The notes: generated from the letters alone by a model not told the origin. DNA of 36,598 bases from JAJTFW01 sp964534995 (GCA_964534995.1 CAZHSC010000032.1:1-36598); one strand, 5' to 3'; shown: positions 1 to 8,073, counted from the first letter of the stretch. Translations and numbers: made by a program.

Positions 1-1
1 G

Positions 2-991
2 CTCCGAACCTGCAATTAATAAATCAACGTAACCGTCATTGTCAAAATCTTCCATCATACTTTCTACCGGTGTCATATCACTGATATCAAATCCTGTGGA
101 AGCGGTAATGTCGGTATAATGCCCGGTTCCATCATTTTCCAGGATCTGACTGTTATGGTCATGGTTGGTTACCAGGAGGTCAAGGTCGCCATCGTTGTCA
201 ATGTCGCCGAAGGATGAGGTCCAGGTTTGCCATCCGATGTTGATGTTGCGCGATGCGGCACCTTCCGTAAAATTGTTGTTGCCGTCATTGACGAACATTA
301 CATTGATACGTCTTCCGTCGTTGGGATTGGTTACACCCTGTTTGCATTTGGCTATATAAAGGTCAAGATCTCCGTCATTGTCAAAGTCGGTCCATACACT
401 ACCATAGTTACCGCTGTCATCGGTACCCGTAACATCAAAGTTGATGGTGCTGGTGGATTCGTTTAAAATACCGGTACCGTCATTTATAAAGATATGGCTC
501 ATGGCATTGTCGTCGCAGGTGAATAAATCAATCCAACCGTCATTGTTAAAATCGGCGAAGGTCATGTTTTGTACAAAGAAGCTTGTATTGGGAATACTGA
601 CAAGGTTGGCACCGGTACCCGTGCCGTTGGTCATTAATATCCTGACCGCCGGCCCGTATGCGCCCGCTGCAACATCCATGTATCCGTTATGGTCGATATC
701 CGCTACACTCATGCCCCATGCCCAGCCGGGAGTAGTGCTGAAACTTCCCAGGTAAATAGATTGAAACTGGTTGTTGGTTTGCTGTACATCCACGTAGCAA
801 TTTCTGCCGTCGTCCAGCCTGATGATATCATCAAAACCATCAAAATTCCAGTCAACAACGGAGATACAATTCCCGCTGTGTGTGGCCGGATTTACAAGCC
901 GGCTGTTCTGATTTTTGAAACTGATCTGTGCCTCACATGCAGCAGTTATCAGGAAAGCTGTTACTAATAATAGGGTATGTTTTTTTTTCAT
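2..991 (-). CDS. FG-GAP/VCBS repeat secreted protein, C-terminus cut by window edge
   Basis: The minus strand is open from an ATG at 991 to the window edge (330 residues, no stop seen). The start MKKKHTLLLV with a hydrophobic stretch and a cleavage region near CEAQ is a Sec signal peptide; a lipoprotein reading (TAAC) is possible but a weak lipobox. The rest is a series of calcium-loop repeats of the FG-GAP/VCBS type: DWNFDGFDD, DIDHNGYMD, DFNNDGWID, DFDNDGDLD, DIDNDGDLD and DFDNDGYVD, spaced about 45-60 residues apart. Such repeats form beta-propeller blades in secreted or surface proteins. The gene starts 33 bases after the stop of the upstream multihaem cytochrome gene on the same strand, so the two are probably co-transcribed. 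The missing C-terminus would show whether it carries a T9SS sorting domain. No enzymatic function can be assigned. Confidence 0.85.
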   Translation of the reverse strand, partial: MKKKHTLLLVTAFLITAACEAQISFKNQNSRLVNPATHSGNCISVVDWNFDGFDDIIRLDDGRNCYVDVQQTNNQFQSIYLGSFSTTPGWAWGMSVADIDHNGYMDVAAGAYGPAVRILMTNGTGTGANLVSIPNTSFFVQNMTFADFNNDGWIDLFTCDDNAMSHIFINDGTGILNESTSTINFDVTGTDDSGNYGSVWTDFDNDGDLDLYIAKCKQGVTNPNDGRRINVMFVNDGNNNFTEGAASRNINIGWQTWTSSFGDIDNDGDLDLLVTNHDHNSQILENDGTGHYTDITASTGFDISDMTPVESMMEDFDNDGYVDLLIAGSE

Positions 992-1024
992 TATTGATGA
1001 ATTATTGTTTTGTTTTTTTATTTA

Positions 1025-2962
1025 TCAGTGACGAATAATCTTTTTAATAATCTTTTCTTCCTCCTTTCTGAATACAAGATAGTAAATACCGGCATCCGGA
1101 GGTAACTGTATCATGGTGATTTTATCCGACCTTCGGATGCTCAGGGCTAATCTTTGTCCTTTTAAATTAAAGCATTCAATTTCAGTACTTTGGTCAAGTC
1201 CTTGTACGAAAATCCTGCCATCATGGTTCGGGTTGGGCCCCACTTTTATTTGCGATAGTAACACTTTTTTATCAATACCCACGGGGATGAAGAGGTTGTC
1301 AAGGGTATCGGAAGTAATCAGTACCGGACTTTTATCCGCATTGGCATACATAGAAAGGAAAGTGTCTATTTCGGCAGAGCTGAACTGCTGCATTTCAGAA
1401 AGAAAAGCGGGAGGAAGGGTTTGATAGTAAACCGTGGCGTAAACGCTGAGGTTGCCACTGTAACCCTGAAGGGGTACATGATAATGCACAATATCGGCAC
1501 CGCTGCCTTCAATACCGGATACTTTGTTGAAATCGGGATCCTGCAATGCACTGCCTACAATCCTGCAGGTGTCGTATACGGGATGCAGCGTTGTGAATCC
1601 CAGAGGGGGAATGCGGTTGTCTTTCATCTGGTCGGCAGCTCGTTCTAATACCGTGGTCCGGTTGCCGTAAACATCTTCCATTACCATTTCATACACCTGC
1701 GTCCTGCTGCTGCTGTTGATGATGTCATGATGGGGTTCAAGCATTGTGTTTATTTGTTGAACTTCATAGTTGCTGTCAAAGAGGCCGGAGGAGAATAAAG
1801 TGTCTCCGGTGGGTTTAACAGCTACAAACTGAAGTACTGCCCGGCGTGAAGGATATCCGCTGGGGAATTTATGTCCGGCTTTATTGATAAGCTTGATGCT
1901 GAAGTATGCGGTATCGGATAGGGAAGAATCAAAGGAGGATACAATATCAAGGGTTTGCTCCCTGAGCAGTGTGGTGATGGCTTTGAGGGTAGAGTCAAAA
2001 TTTTTATCCGGTGCGCTGACTCCCAGGCTGGCTTTGTTGTCTTTTATCAGTTGAACCATGAAGGAATTTGCCCCTGCAAAAGTGTGTAGGTTAAACGGTG
2101 ACCTCCCTAACAGCGAGGTGTAACCATTGGCTATTTTTACAGGGTCCTCAATGGAAGGCATATGGCAGGACTGACACGTTTTTTGTATCACAGCCGGATA
2201 GTCTGAATTCAGGTATTCATGATAAGTGGCCTGTTCAACAAAACTTCCTCCGGTAGGAGTGCCGCTTGAATCGACAGTTGCGGATATCAGGGTATGGCAT
2301 GGGGAGCAGGCTTTACTCTCACCCAAATGAGGGCCGTAACTTGGTAAAAGTCCCTCATACAGTTGCATGGGCCCGGTAAATGGTCCCGGAAAAGGTCCGT
2401 AAATGATACGGTTGGTGTCGTAGGGGATCTGGCCTGTAAATAAAAATCCCAGGCTGGATGAATCTTTTATTCCATGGCAGCTGTGACAGGAAACTCCCGA
2501 TTGCCCGAGTGAATCGGTTAAGAGATCGCCAAGGGTGTAATGGGGTTGCCCCTTGTAAAAAGCAGTGTAATGGCCGAGCGGGGCATGGCAACGGGTACAC
2601 AGGGTTTGCAATTCAAGCGCATGGGCAGGGTTGACCAGAATCTCATGACTGACTTTTGCCCTCCATAGCGGATCAACGGCGGCCAGCCCCATCATAGAAG
2701 TCTCCCAGTCATCGAAAAGATTTACGTCCATGCCATTGATGTCAACATTGGCTACTCCCATGGAATCATAACCGTGACAGCCGCGGCAATTTTCGGGCAA
2801 GGCAAAATACTCTCCCGAATCCAAAGGGGTTTGTAAATAACTTTTCAGAAAAGTAATCTCTTCCGGGGTGTGAAAAGGCGTACTGGAGTCCCCGGCAAAG
2901 GGCGTTCGCAAGAGGATAACACCAATGAGTAATATCGTGAGTATAGGTAATTTCTTTTTCAT
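1025..2962 (-). CDS. Secreted pentahaem c-type cytochrome with T9SS-like C-terminal domain
   Basis: 645 residues. An N-terminal signal peptide (MKKKLPILTILLIG) is followed by five CxxCH haem-binding motifs: CRGCH at 59, CTRCH at 122, CHSCH at 159, CSPCH at 219 and CQSCH at 263. About 300 residues without haem motifs follow, predicted as beta-rich. The last 75 or so residues (IKVGPNPN... GIYYLVF... KIIKKIIRH) have the form of a type A T9SS sorting domain, which directs a protein across the outer membrane and often to surface attachment. The family is multihaem cytochrome c (cytochrome c554/NrfA-like haem packing), but no catalytic motif allows an enzyme name. An electron-transfer role at the cell surface is inference. 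The FG-GAP protein gene lies 33 bases downstream and is probably in the same transcript. Confidence 0.85.
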   Translation of the reverse strand: MKKKLPILTILLIGVILLRTPFAGDSSTPFHTPEEITFLKSYLQTPLDSGEYFALPENCRGCHGYDSMGVANVDINGMDVNLFDDWETSMMGLAAVDPLWRAKVSHEILVNPAHALELQTLCTRCHAPLGHYTAFYKGQPHYTLGDLLTDSLGQSGVSCHSCHGIKDSSSLGFLFTGQIPYDTNRIIYGPFPGPFTGPMQLYEGLLPSYGPHLGESKACSPCHTLISATVDSSGTPTGGSFVEQATYHEYLNSDYPAVIQKTCQSCHMPSIEDPVKIANGYTSLLGRSPFNLHTFAGANSFMVQLIKDNKASLGVSAPDKNFDSTLKAITTLLREQTLDIVSSFDSSLSDTAYFSIKLINKAGHKFPSGYPSRRAVLQFVAVKPTGDTLFSSGLFDSNYEVQQINTMLEPHHDIINSSSRTQVYEMVMEDVYGNRTTVLERAADQMKDNRIPPLGFTTLHPVYDTCRIVGSALQDPDFNKVSGIEGSGADIVHYHVPLQGYSGNLSVYATVYYQTLPPAFLSEMQQFSSAEIDTFLSMYANADKSPVLITSDTLDNLFIPVGIDKKVLLSQIKVGPNPNHDGRIFVQGLDQSTEIECFNLKGQRLALSIRRSDKITMIQLPPDAGIYYLVFRKEEEKIIKKIIRH

Positions 2963-2986
2963 AAATTATATAAGGTGAAAGTAAAA

Positions 2987-3010
2987 AATATTGCCCGCCG
3001 GGGCAATATT
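2987..3010 (-). terminator. Perfect 10-bp hairpin with T-tract, read on the minus strand
   Basis: Arms AATATTGCCC (2987-2996) and GGGCAATATT (3001-3010) are perfectly complementary around a 4-base loop. On the minus strand the right arm is followed by a short T-run (TATTTTTTAC), which fits an intrinsic terminator for the M42 peptidase gene that ends at 3187. It lies only 25 bases before the cytochrome start codon, so it could instead sit in that gene's leader. Confidence 0.5.
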
Positions 3011-3026
3011 AATTTTCGAAAATTAA
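3009..3026. repeat. Perfect 18-bp palindrome
   Basis: TTAATTTTCGAAAATTAA reads the same on both strands. It touches the hairpin at 2987-3010 and lies 47 bases upstream of the cytochrome start. It could be an operator for a dimeric regulator, or simply AT-rich chance. Confidence 0.4.
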
Positions 3027-3186
3027 GGAAAACAATGAACAGGATGGATAAATATGCTGTTAAATATTTCATCTTTAAAAAGTAGTAAAGTTTTCACATG
3101 CCGGAACCGGCAGTGAGGTAAAAGCTGCGCCCTACAGTGGTGTGTTCAATTCAACGGGTAAAAAAGCAGAAAAATCCTGTACTTTA

Positions 3187-4227
3187 TTACCGCTTCCAGG
3201 GATAGCTGTTTATTTCCTTTACGGAATGCACCAAAAGGTCAATGCAATAACCGATGTCGTTTTTATCAGCCATTTCTATGGCCTGATGAATGTGCCGGGT
3301 GGGAATGCTGATAGCGCCTGCGATAGCACCGGTTTTGCCATTACGCTGTATACCTGCGGTATCGGTACCGCCGGCAGGTAATATTTCCGACTGCCATTTT
3401 ATTTTATGTTTATCCGCGGTTTTACGGAGGAAGTCGACCATCCGGGTATCACATATGGTACTGGAGTCCATGATTTTTATGCCGGCACCTTTGCCGAGTT
3501 CAGTTACCATTTCCTGAGGCCTCGCACCGGGAGTGTCATAGGCGATGGTAGTGTCAAGGTTGATCCCAAAATCAGGTTCAATGTGATGCGCCGCTACTGC
3601 TGCGCCGCGTAAACCCACCTCCTCCTGTACCGTGAAGCAGGCAAAGAAATCATAAGGGATATTGCCCTTTAATTTCCGCAAAGCTTCAATCAGAATAAAA
3701 ACGGATACGCGGTTATCAATGGACTTGCAATTCACACAGTTCCCCATTTCTATTAATTCCCGCTGCCGGGTAACTGTATCGCCCGGCTTCACCAGTTTAC
3801 TGACCTTCGCCTTGGGCAGGCCCAGATCAATAAAATAGTCCTGTATTTGCGGGACTTTGTTTTTTTCTTCAGGTGACATCAGATGAACCGGCTTGGACCC
3901 CATGACGCCAATGATGTCTTCCTTTCCATGAACAATCACGCGCTGCGCCGTCAGGGTCTTGGGGTCAAAACCACCCAGGGTATGAAAGCGGAGAAAGCCC
4001 TTGTCGTCAATATGGGTAATGATAAATCCGATTTCATCCATGTGCGCTGCCGCCATGATTTTTTTTCTTTCCTTGCCGCGACGTATGGCGATGAGATTTC
4101 CCATATTATCGGTACTGATCTCATCCACGAGCCCTTTCACTTCTTTCATAACAAGTTCGCGCACGCGCTGCTCATGGCCGGGGGCTCCCGGGGTTTCACA
4201 GATGGCTTTTAACAAGGGGAGATTCAT
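3187..4227 (-). CDS. M42 family metallopeptidase (glutamyl aminopeptidase/endoglucanase M type)
   Basis: 346 residues, the usual length of M42 peptidases (PepA, YsdC, FrvX, tetrahedral aminopeptidase family). The di-metal centre is visible: AHMDEIG (H62, D64), KSIDNRV (bridging D171), QEEVGLRGA (catalytic E202 and ligand E203), INLDTT (D225) and TRHIHQ (H314). It is a cytoplasmic enzyme that removes N-terminal residues from peptides, forming dodecameric shells in characterised relatives; exact specificity cannot be read from the sequence. The start is ATG. A weak promoter match (TACCTTAG, one mismatch to TAnnTTTG) lies on the minus strand at 4256-4249. It is downstream of pyk on the same strand with a 119-base gap. 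Confidence 0.93.
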   Translation of the reverse strand: MNLPLLKAICETPGAPGHEQRVRELVMKEVKGLVDEISTDNMGNLIAIRRGKERKKIMAAAHMDEIGFIITHIDDKGFLRFHTLGGFDPKTLTAQRVIVHGKEDIIGVMGSKPVHLMSPEEKNKVPQIQDYFIDLGLPKAKVSKLVKPGDTVTRQRELIEMGNCVNCKSIDNRVSVFILIEALRKLKGNIPYDFFACFTVQEEVGLRGAAVAAHHIEPDFGINLDTTIAYDTPGARPQEMVTELGKGAGIKIMDSSTICDTRMVDFLRKTADKHKIKWQSEILPAGGTDTAGIQRNGKTGAIAGAISIPTRHIHQAIEMADKNDIGYCIDLLVHSVKEINSYPWKR

Positions 4228-4346
4228 GCTGAATAAATTTTAAGAGGACTAAGGTAGGGTATTATGCCGGATACCTCTTGTTTTATTACGAAATATTGGT
4301 CCGGTTACAGATTTGCAATGGTCATGGAGCGGGCATTTGCCTGCGC

Positions 4347-5780
4347 CTATTCAATACGGGTTAGTTTTAATGTGTTTGCCGTTGAACGTTCATTAAGGGG
4401 GGTGCTGGCAATGTGGATGATGTATTGATCCTTTTCAACCAGTTTTTTTTCAACCAGGTATTTTTTTATGTCAGATATAGTGGTATCGGTACTTTCATAT
4501 TTGTCGTAGTAAAAACCGCGGATACCCCATACAAGGTTGAGGGTGGTAAGCAGCGAATGGTTATCGGTGAATATGTAAATAAATGCCTTTGGCCGGTGGG
4601 CGGCGATTTTAAAGGCGGTGGTACCCGAATGCGTCATCGCTACGATGGCGGCGGCGTCGGTCTGTTTGGCCATTACAGCCGATATATAACAGATGTTTTC
4701 AGGAATGAAACCGGGAGAACTGTAAGCCGGCGCCTGCTCCCTGAAAAAAACGGCATCCTGCATTTCAACTTCGTTGATAATACGCTGCATGGCTGATACT
4801 GTTTCCACTGGGAATATCCCTATGGATGTTTCCGCGCTCAGCATCAGTGCATCAGCTCCGTCAAATACTGCATTGCCTACATCATTGGCTTCGGCGCGCG
4901 TAGGACGGTAATTTACTATCATGCTTTCCATCATCTGGGTGGCTATGATGACCGGTTTAGCCGCCGCATTGCATTTTTTAACGATGGACTTCTGAATGAC
5001 CGGAACTTTCTCCATGGCCAGTTCCACACCGAGGTCCCCCCGTGCTACCATGATTCCATCGCTGTGCCGGATAATTTCATCAATGTTTTCTACCGCCTCC
5101 GGTTTTTCAATTTTCGCGATAACACGGGTTTGGCTTTTTCTGGATTTGATGATTTTTTTCAGTTCAATGACGTCTTCCGGTTTCCGTACAAATGATAATC
5201 CGATCCACTCCACGTCATGGGTAAGCGCGAAGTCAAGGTCATTCCTGTCTTTTTCGGTCAGGCTTGGCAGTGATATCCTGGTATTGGGGAGATTAACCCC
5301 TTTCCTGGAGGAAAGCGGTCCGCCGTGTATGACCCGGGTTTGAACTTTTTCGTCCGGTAAAATTTTAATGACCTCCAGTTCAATCTTACCATCATCCACA
5401 AGCACTTTATCGCCGATTTTCACGTCTTTGTGGAAATGCGGATATTTGATAAATACTTCATGCCGGTTTCCGGGTACTTCCTGCTGGTTCAGGAGCAGTT
5501 CGTCGCCGTTTTGTAATACGATGTCTTTCTCCTGTAAATCACCGATTCTGATTTTCGGACCCTGTAAATCGAAAAGTATGGCAATATGCGTGTTTAATTT
5601 TTTGTTCAGTGAACGCACCTTATGAATGATGCTTTCCATCATATTGTAATCGCCATGTGAACTGTTGATACGGCATACGTCCATTCCGGCGTAAATCATT
5701 TTCTCCAGTGTTTCTTCACTTAAACTTGCCGGACCGATCGTGGCTATTATTTTAGTTCGGTTATATCTGTTTACTATCAT
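4347..5780 (-). CDS. pyk: Pyruvate kinase
   Basis: 477 residues, full length. It catalyses phosphoenolpyruvate + ADP to pyruvate + ATP, the last step of glycolysis, in the cytoplasm. Visible landmarks: N-terminal TKIIATIGPAS, the PEP/ATP site around R37-N39-S41, FDLQGPKIRIG (D71, R78), the signature IAKIEKPEAVENIDEI with catalytic K223 and metal ligand E225, and MVARGDLGVELA (D249). The B domain lies between roughly residues 75 and 175. The ATG overlaps the end of the upstream IPExxxVDY gene by 4 bases, so translation is probably coupled. Confidence 0.97.
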   Translation of the reverse strand: MIVNRYNRTKIIATIGPASLSEETLEKMIYAGMDVCRINSSHGDYNMMESIIHKVRSLNKKLNTHIAILFDLQGPKIRIGDLQEKDIVLQNGDELLLNQQEVPGNRHEVFIKYPHFHKDVKIGDKVLVDDGKIELEVIKILPDEKVQTRVIHGGPLSSRKGVNLPNTRISLPSLTEKDRNDLDFALTHDVEWIGLSFVRKPEDVIELKKIIKSRKSQTRVIAKIEKPEAVENIDEIIRHSDGIMVARGDLGVELAMEKVPVIQKSIVKKCNAAAKPVIIATQMMESMIVNYRPTRAEANDVGNAVFDGADALMLSAETSIGIFPVETVSAMQRIINEVEMQDAVFFREQAPAYSSPGFIPENICYISAVMAKQTDAAAIVAMTHSGTTAFKIAAHRPKAFIYIFTDNHSLLTTLNLVWGIRGFYYDKYESTDTTISDIKKYLVEKKLVEKDQYIIHIASTPLNERSTANTLKLTRIE

Positions 5781-6256
5781 TTTACCGGTGGTAGTTTGGG
5801 TTTTTCCTCCTCCTTTTCAGAAACAGGTTCGAGGTATAAAAAGTTTTCCGCTGATTTTAGTCCATGCGGATTGATTTCCTGGGTGCTGCTGACAATGCTG
5901 ATAAAGCGGATTTTCCTTTCCAGGTCTTCCGGGATAGTGTATTGGCTTTGGTTTTTTACGATGAGAAAATAATCACACTGTTTTAGCTCCGGTATGAAAA
6001 AACTTTTTGAACCTTTGTTGGATACCACATAAAACTCTTCTTCATCTTCGCTGAGATAAAAAAAATAAGGAAACCTGCCCGTAGACCCCCTGTTGTCAAG
6101 ACGCAGTTCCAGGTCATTTTGCATTTCCAGTTCAATTTGCAGGTGACGGTTTAACTCTGAGCAGAGCCGGTAATCACGGTAGGCACAAAAAATACCCAGC
6201 AGCAGGAAGTCAAATTCCGGCTTGTAGTCCAGTTGGAAGGTGTGTTTTTTCGCCAC
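5777..6256 (-). CDS. IPExxxVDY family protein
   Basis: 159 residues, function unknown. It carries the motif that names this Bacteroidetes family, here IPELKQCDYF (I88-F97). It has no signal peptide or membrane segment and ends in a charged, proline-rich tail (EEEKPKLPPVK). The start is GTG at 6256: a stop codon lies two codons upstream in frame, and an ATG at 6260 is in the wrong frame. A perfect promoter -7 element (TACTTTTG, 6268-6261) ends 4 bases before the GTG, implying a leaderless or nearly leaderless message. Its last 4 bases overlap the start of pyk, and this two-gene unit suggests a link to central carbon metabolism, though that is inference. Confidence 0.85.
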   Translation of the reverse strand: MAKKHTFQLDYKPEFDFLLLGIFCAYRDYRLCSELNRHLQIELEMQNDLELRLDNRGSTGRFPYFFYLSEDEEEFYVVSNKGSKSFFIPELKQCDYFLIVKNQSQYTIPEDLERKIRFISIVSSTQEINPHGLKSAENFLYLEPVSEKEEEKPKLPPVK

Positions 6257-6260
6257 GCAT

Positions 6261-6268
6261 CAAAAGTA
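6261..6268 (-). promoter_or_regulatory. -7 promoter element TACTTTTG for the IPExxxVDY-pyk unit
   Basis: Exact match to the Bacteroidetes TAnnTTTG element on the minus strand, 4 bases upstream of the GTG start. Confidence 0.6.
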
Positions 6269-6438
6269 TGTAATGCTCTTTCCCCCCTTAGGGTCATTTT
6301 TATGGATGACGCCAAGAGTTCTTAACAAGCTACGTTGATATTTTGAATGAATTACGGAATGAGAAAATGGTTAATCGGTGACTGTCAGGTGTTATCCTGA
6401 TTGGGTTTCAATGCTTCGCTCTGCGGCCGCTTATTTTT

Positions 6439-6446
6439 TACCTTTG
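6439..6446 (+). promoter_or_regulatory. -7 promoter element TACCTTTG for tadA
   Basis: Exact TAnnTTTG match followed by CA (TACCTTTGCA), ending 4 bases before the tadA ATG, which implies a leaderless or nearly leaderless mRNA. Confidence 0.65.
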
Positions 6447-6450
6447 CAGT

Positions 6451-6894
6451 ATGTTGCTTGATGATGAATATTTTATGAGGGCTGCCATTGCCGAAGCCAG
6501 GGAAGCTTATGATAAGGATGAAGTGCCTGTAGGCGCGGTGATCACTGCAAATGGTCGTATCATTGCCCGTGGTCATAACCTGGTGGAACACCTGAATGAC
6601 GTTACCGCTCATGCCGAAATGATGGCCTTTACGGCCGCGGCCAACAGCCTCGGCGGAAAATACCTGAAGGATTGTACTTTGTATGTGACGCTGGAGCCCT
6701 GTTTAATGTGCGCAGCGGCAGCCTTCTGGACACAGATTAGCAGAGTAGTATATGGTGCCTCTGATGAAAAAAGAGGGTTTTCGGTGCTGGCAACAAGCGA
6801 TCATATTTTTCACCCCTCAACAGAAATTAAAGGAGGGGTCCTCGCCGGAGAGTGCGCCAGCTTACTGACGGAGTATTTCAGGGCAAAAAGGTGA
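6451..6894 (+). CDS. tadA: tRNA-specific adenosine deaminase
   Basis: 147 residues, typical TadA length. The enzyme converts adenosine 34 of tRNA-Arg(ACG) to inosine. The zinc deaminase motifs are present: HAEM (H54 ligand, E56 proton shuttle) and PCLMC (C84, C87 ligands). VPVGAVI, HLNDVTAHAE and YGASDEKRGF are typical of TadA rather than of free-base or cytidine deaminases. One small oddity is CAAA after the second zinc cysteine, where TadA usually has CAGA. The stop is directly adjacent to the stop of the convergent receiver gene, so there is no room for a terminator between them. Confidence 0.9.
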   Translation: MLLDDEYFMRAAIAEAREAYDKDEVPVGAVITANGRIIARGHNLVEHLNDVTAHAEMMAFTAAANSLGGKYLKDCTLYVTLEPCLMCAAAAFWTQISRVVYGASDEKRGFSVLATSDHIFHPSTEIKGGVLAGECASLLTEYFRAKR

Positions 6895-7335
6895 TTATAC
6901 GTTGATGGCCTGCAGCACTTTTTCGGTGAGGGGCTTATTCAGAAATTTTCTGACAAAGGGATTTTTGTTGGCGCGGTTCAGGTCACGGAAACTTTCAGAC
7001 GTGGAAAGCATGATAATTTTAATTTTCATGCGTTGATTTTCAGGTAGTTTTTCGAATTCATCCAGAAAGGAAAAACCATCCATTTCCGGCATGATGATGT
7101 CCAGAAAAATGACTTCTGGCCATGCTGCCTCCGGAGCAGATTTTAAAAAAGCCAGGGCGGCACCGGCTTCCTGATAGGTGTCAACTCTTTCAGAAAAACC
7201 GTTGGATTCAATCATCTTTTTATTGATGAAGTTATCGAGCGAGTTGTCATCGATTAGCATAACCGATTGATATTTACCCTTACCCTTGATAGCTGTTTCC
7301 TCCGTGCTTGACTGTCGCAATGTCTGGCTGCTCAT
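6895..7335 (-). CDS. Stand-alone response regulator receiver protein (CheY-like)
   Basis: 146 residues: a non-conserved N-terminal tail of about 22 residues and then one receiver domain. The acidic pair D29/D30 (MLIDDN), the phospho-acceptor D79 (FLDIIMPEMDGF), S111/T112 (MLSTSES) and K134-P135 (FLNKPL) are all present, so it should be phosphorylatable. There is no output domain. Bacteroidetes carry many such single-domain receivers, which usually act by protein contact with partner kinases. No histidine kinase gene is adjacent, but a PAS-like gene lies upstream on the same strand (7581-7931). The stop codon abuts that of tadA. Confidence 0.92.
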   Translation of the reverse strand: MSSQTLRQSSTEETAIKGKGKYQSVMLIDDNSLDNFINKKMIESNGFSERVDTYQEAGAALAFLKSAPEAAWPEVIFLDIIMPEMDGFSFLDEFEKLPENQRMKIKIIMLSTSESFRDLNRANKNPFVRKFLNKPLTEKVLQAINV

Positions 7336-7354
7336 ATTTTTCTCTTCAGTTTGT

Positions 7355-7456
7355 TTATTCTTTTTTAGTGGTATTGGTTGGAGGTTTGATATGGGTTAAA
7401 ACGCTTTCTTCGCTTTCCGGTTGGGTAAAAATCACGGATGTCTTACACCGATCTTG
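7355..7456 (-). CDS. Possible small ORF upstream of the receiver gene
   Basis: A minus-strand frame open from 7624 to 7355 ends 19 bases before the receiver gene's ATG. Only its last part, from the ATG at 7456 (about 33 residues, MQDRCKTSV... NTTKKE), looks reasonable in codon use. Upstream the frame holds a lipobox-like LIAGC but no convincing signal peptide or ATG. It could be a short gene, the tail of a degraded gene or chance. I do not recognise it. Confidence 0.2.
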   Translation of the reverse strand, partial: QDRCKTSVIFTQPESEESVLTHIKPPTNTTKKE

Positions 7457-7580
7457 CATAATTGGGTTCGAACCTTGTTCATCAGCTTTTTGAATGTCGG
7501 CGCTAAGCCAGGTACAAAAACAGGAACAGCCGGCTATTAGCCAACTGCTCCCTTCAAACCAACCAACAGCCTGACAAGTG

Positions 7581-7931
7581 CTAACCTGCCATCCGAAGTT
7601 TTTGTTTAACGGTGTCGGGAACAACCGTTTCTACATGATACCCATAGAGTCCGATAAAGCCAGCTTCCGGGTAAGGAACCAGGTCAAACCAGATGTCTAA
7701 GCCTCCGAAATTTACCTTACATTCAGTTGCCGTTTTATCGGTAAATGCATGGTTCAACTCAGGATAGGTGTTCAGTACCGCACCCGGAATTTTTGAACCT
7801 TTACGACACTTCCATTCACCCAATAGGGGAAGAGCGGTTAGGTTGGAGTCGATAAGGCGTTTGTTGTAGTCAAAACGCATCACCGGAAACGCGTCACGCA
7901 TTTCATTTTTTGTCAATCTTGTTCTTTTCAT
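7581..7931 (-). CDS. Single PAS-like domain protein, function unknown
   Basis: 116 residues, soluble, no signal peptide. The sequence runs like one PAS fold: MRFDYNKRLIDSNLTALPLL resembles the PAS N-terminal strand-helix region, and the end AGFIGLYGYHVE resembles the final PAS strand (often GYINLYGRDITE in Bacteroidetes kinases). No kinase, GGDEF or DNA-binding domain follows. It sits upstream of the receiver gene on the same strand, so it may be a sensor or ligand-binding partner in the same signalling unit; that is inference from position. A one-mismatch -7 element (TATCATTG) lies at 7965-7958. Confidence 0.65.
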   Translation of the reverse strand: MKRTRLTKNEMRDAFPVMRFDYNKRLIDSNLTALPLLGEWKCRKGSKIPGAVLNTYPELNHAFTDKTATECKVNFGGLDIWFDLVPYPEAGFIGLYGYHVETVVPDTVKQKLRMAG

Positions 7932-8042
7932 GTTTCGTATTTGATTGGCCTGCTATGCAATGATACAGTCAGGGTTACAGTTGAAAAGAGAAATTGTAGC
8001 AGGAAACTTACATTTTGCTTGCCGTTTTTATTTCTGCCTTCG

Positions 8043-8050
8043 TACCTTTG
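8043..8050 (+). promoter_or_regulatory. -7 promoter element TACCTTTG for the bacilliredoxin gene
   Basis: Exact TAnnTTTG match followed by CA, 23 bases before the ATG at 8074. A CTTG that could serve as the -33 element lies 21 bases upstream (8018-8021). Confidence 0.65.
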
Positions 8051-8073
8051 CATCCAACTAAAAAAATAACAAT

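Noticed and set aside
165..967. Four overlapping plus-strand frames of 64-104 residues
   Set aside because: They are antisense to the FG-GAP repeat gene, whose minus-strand frame is open through the whole stretch with clear calcium-loop repeats.
4325..4346. GC-rich stem near the pyk stop as a terminator
   Set aside because: The stem needs a wobble pair and has no T-run on the minus strand, so it is not supported as a terminator.
7465..7474. GGTTCGAACC resembling a tRNA T-loop
   Set aside because: The flanking bases do not form a T-stem, and no acceptor, D or anticodon arm could be built on either strand.
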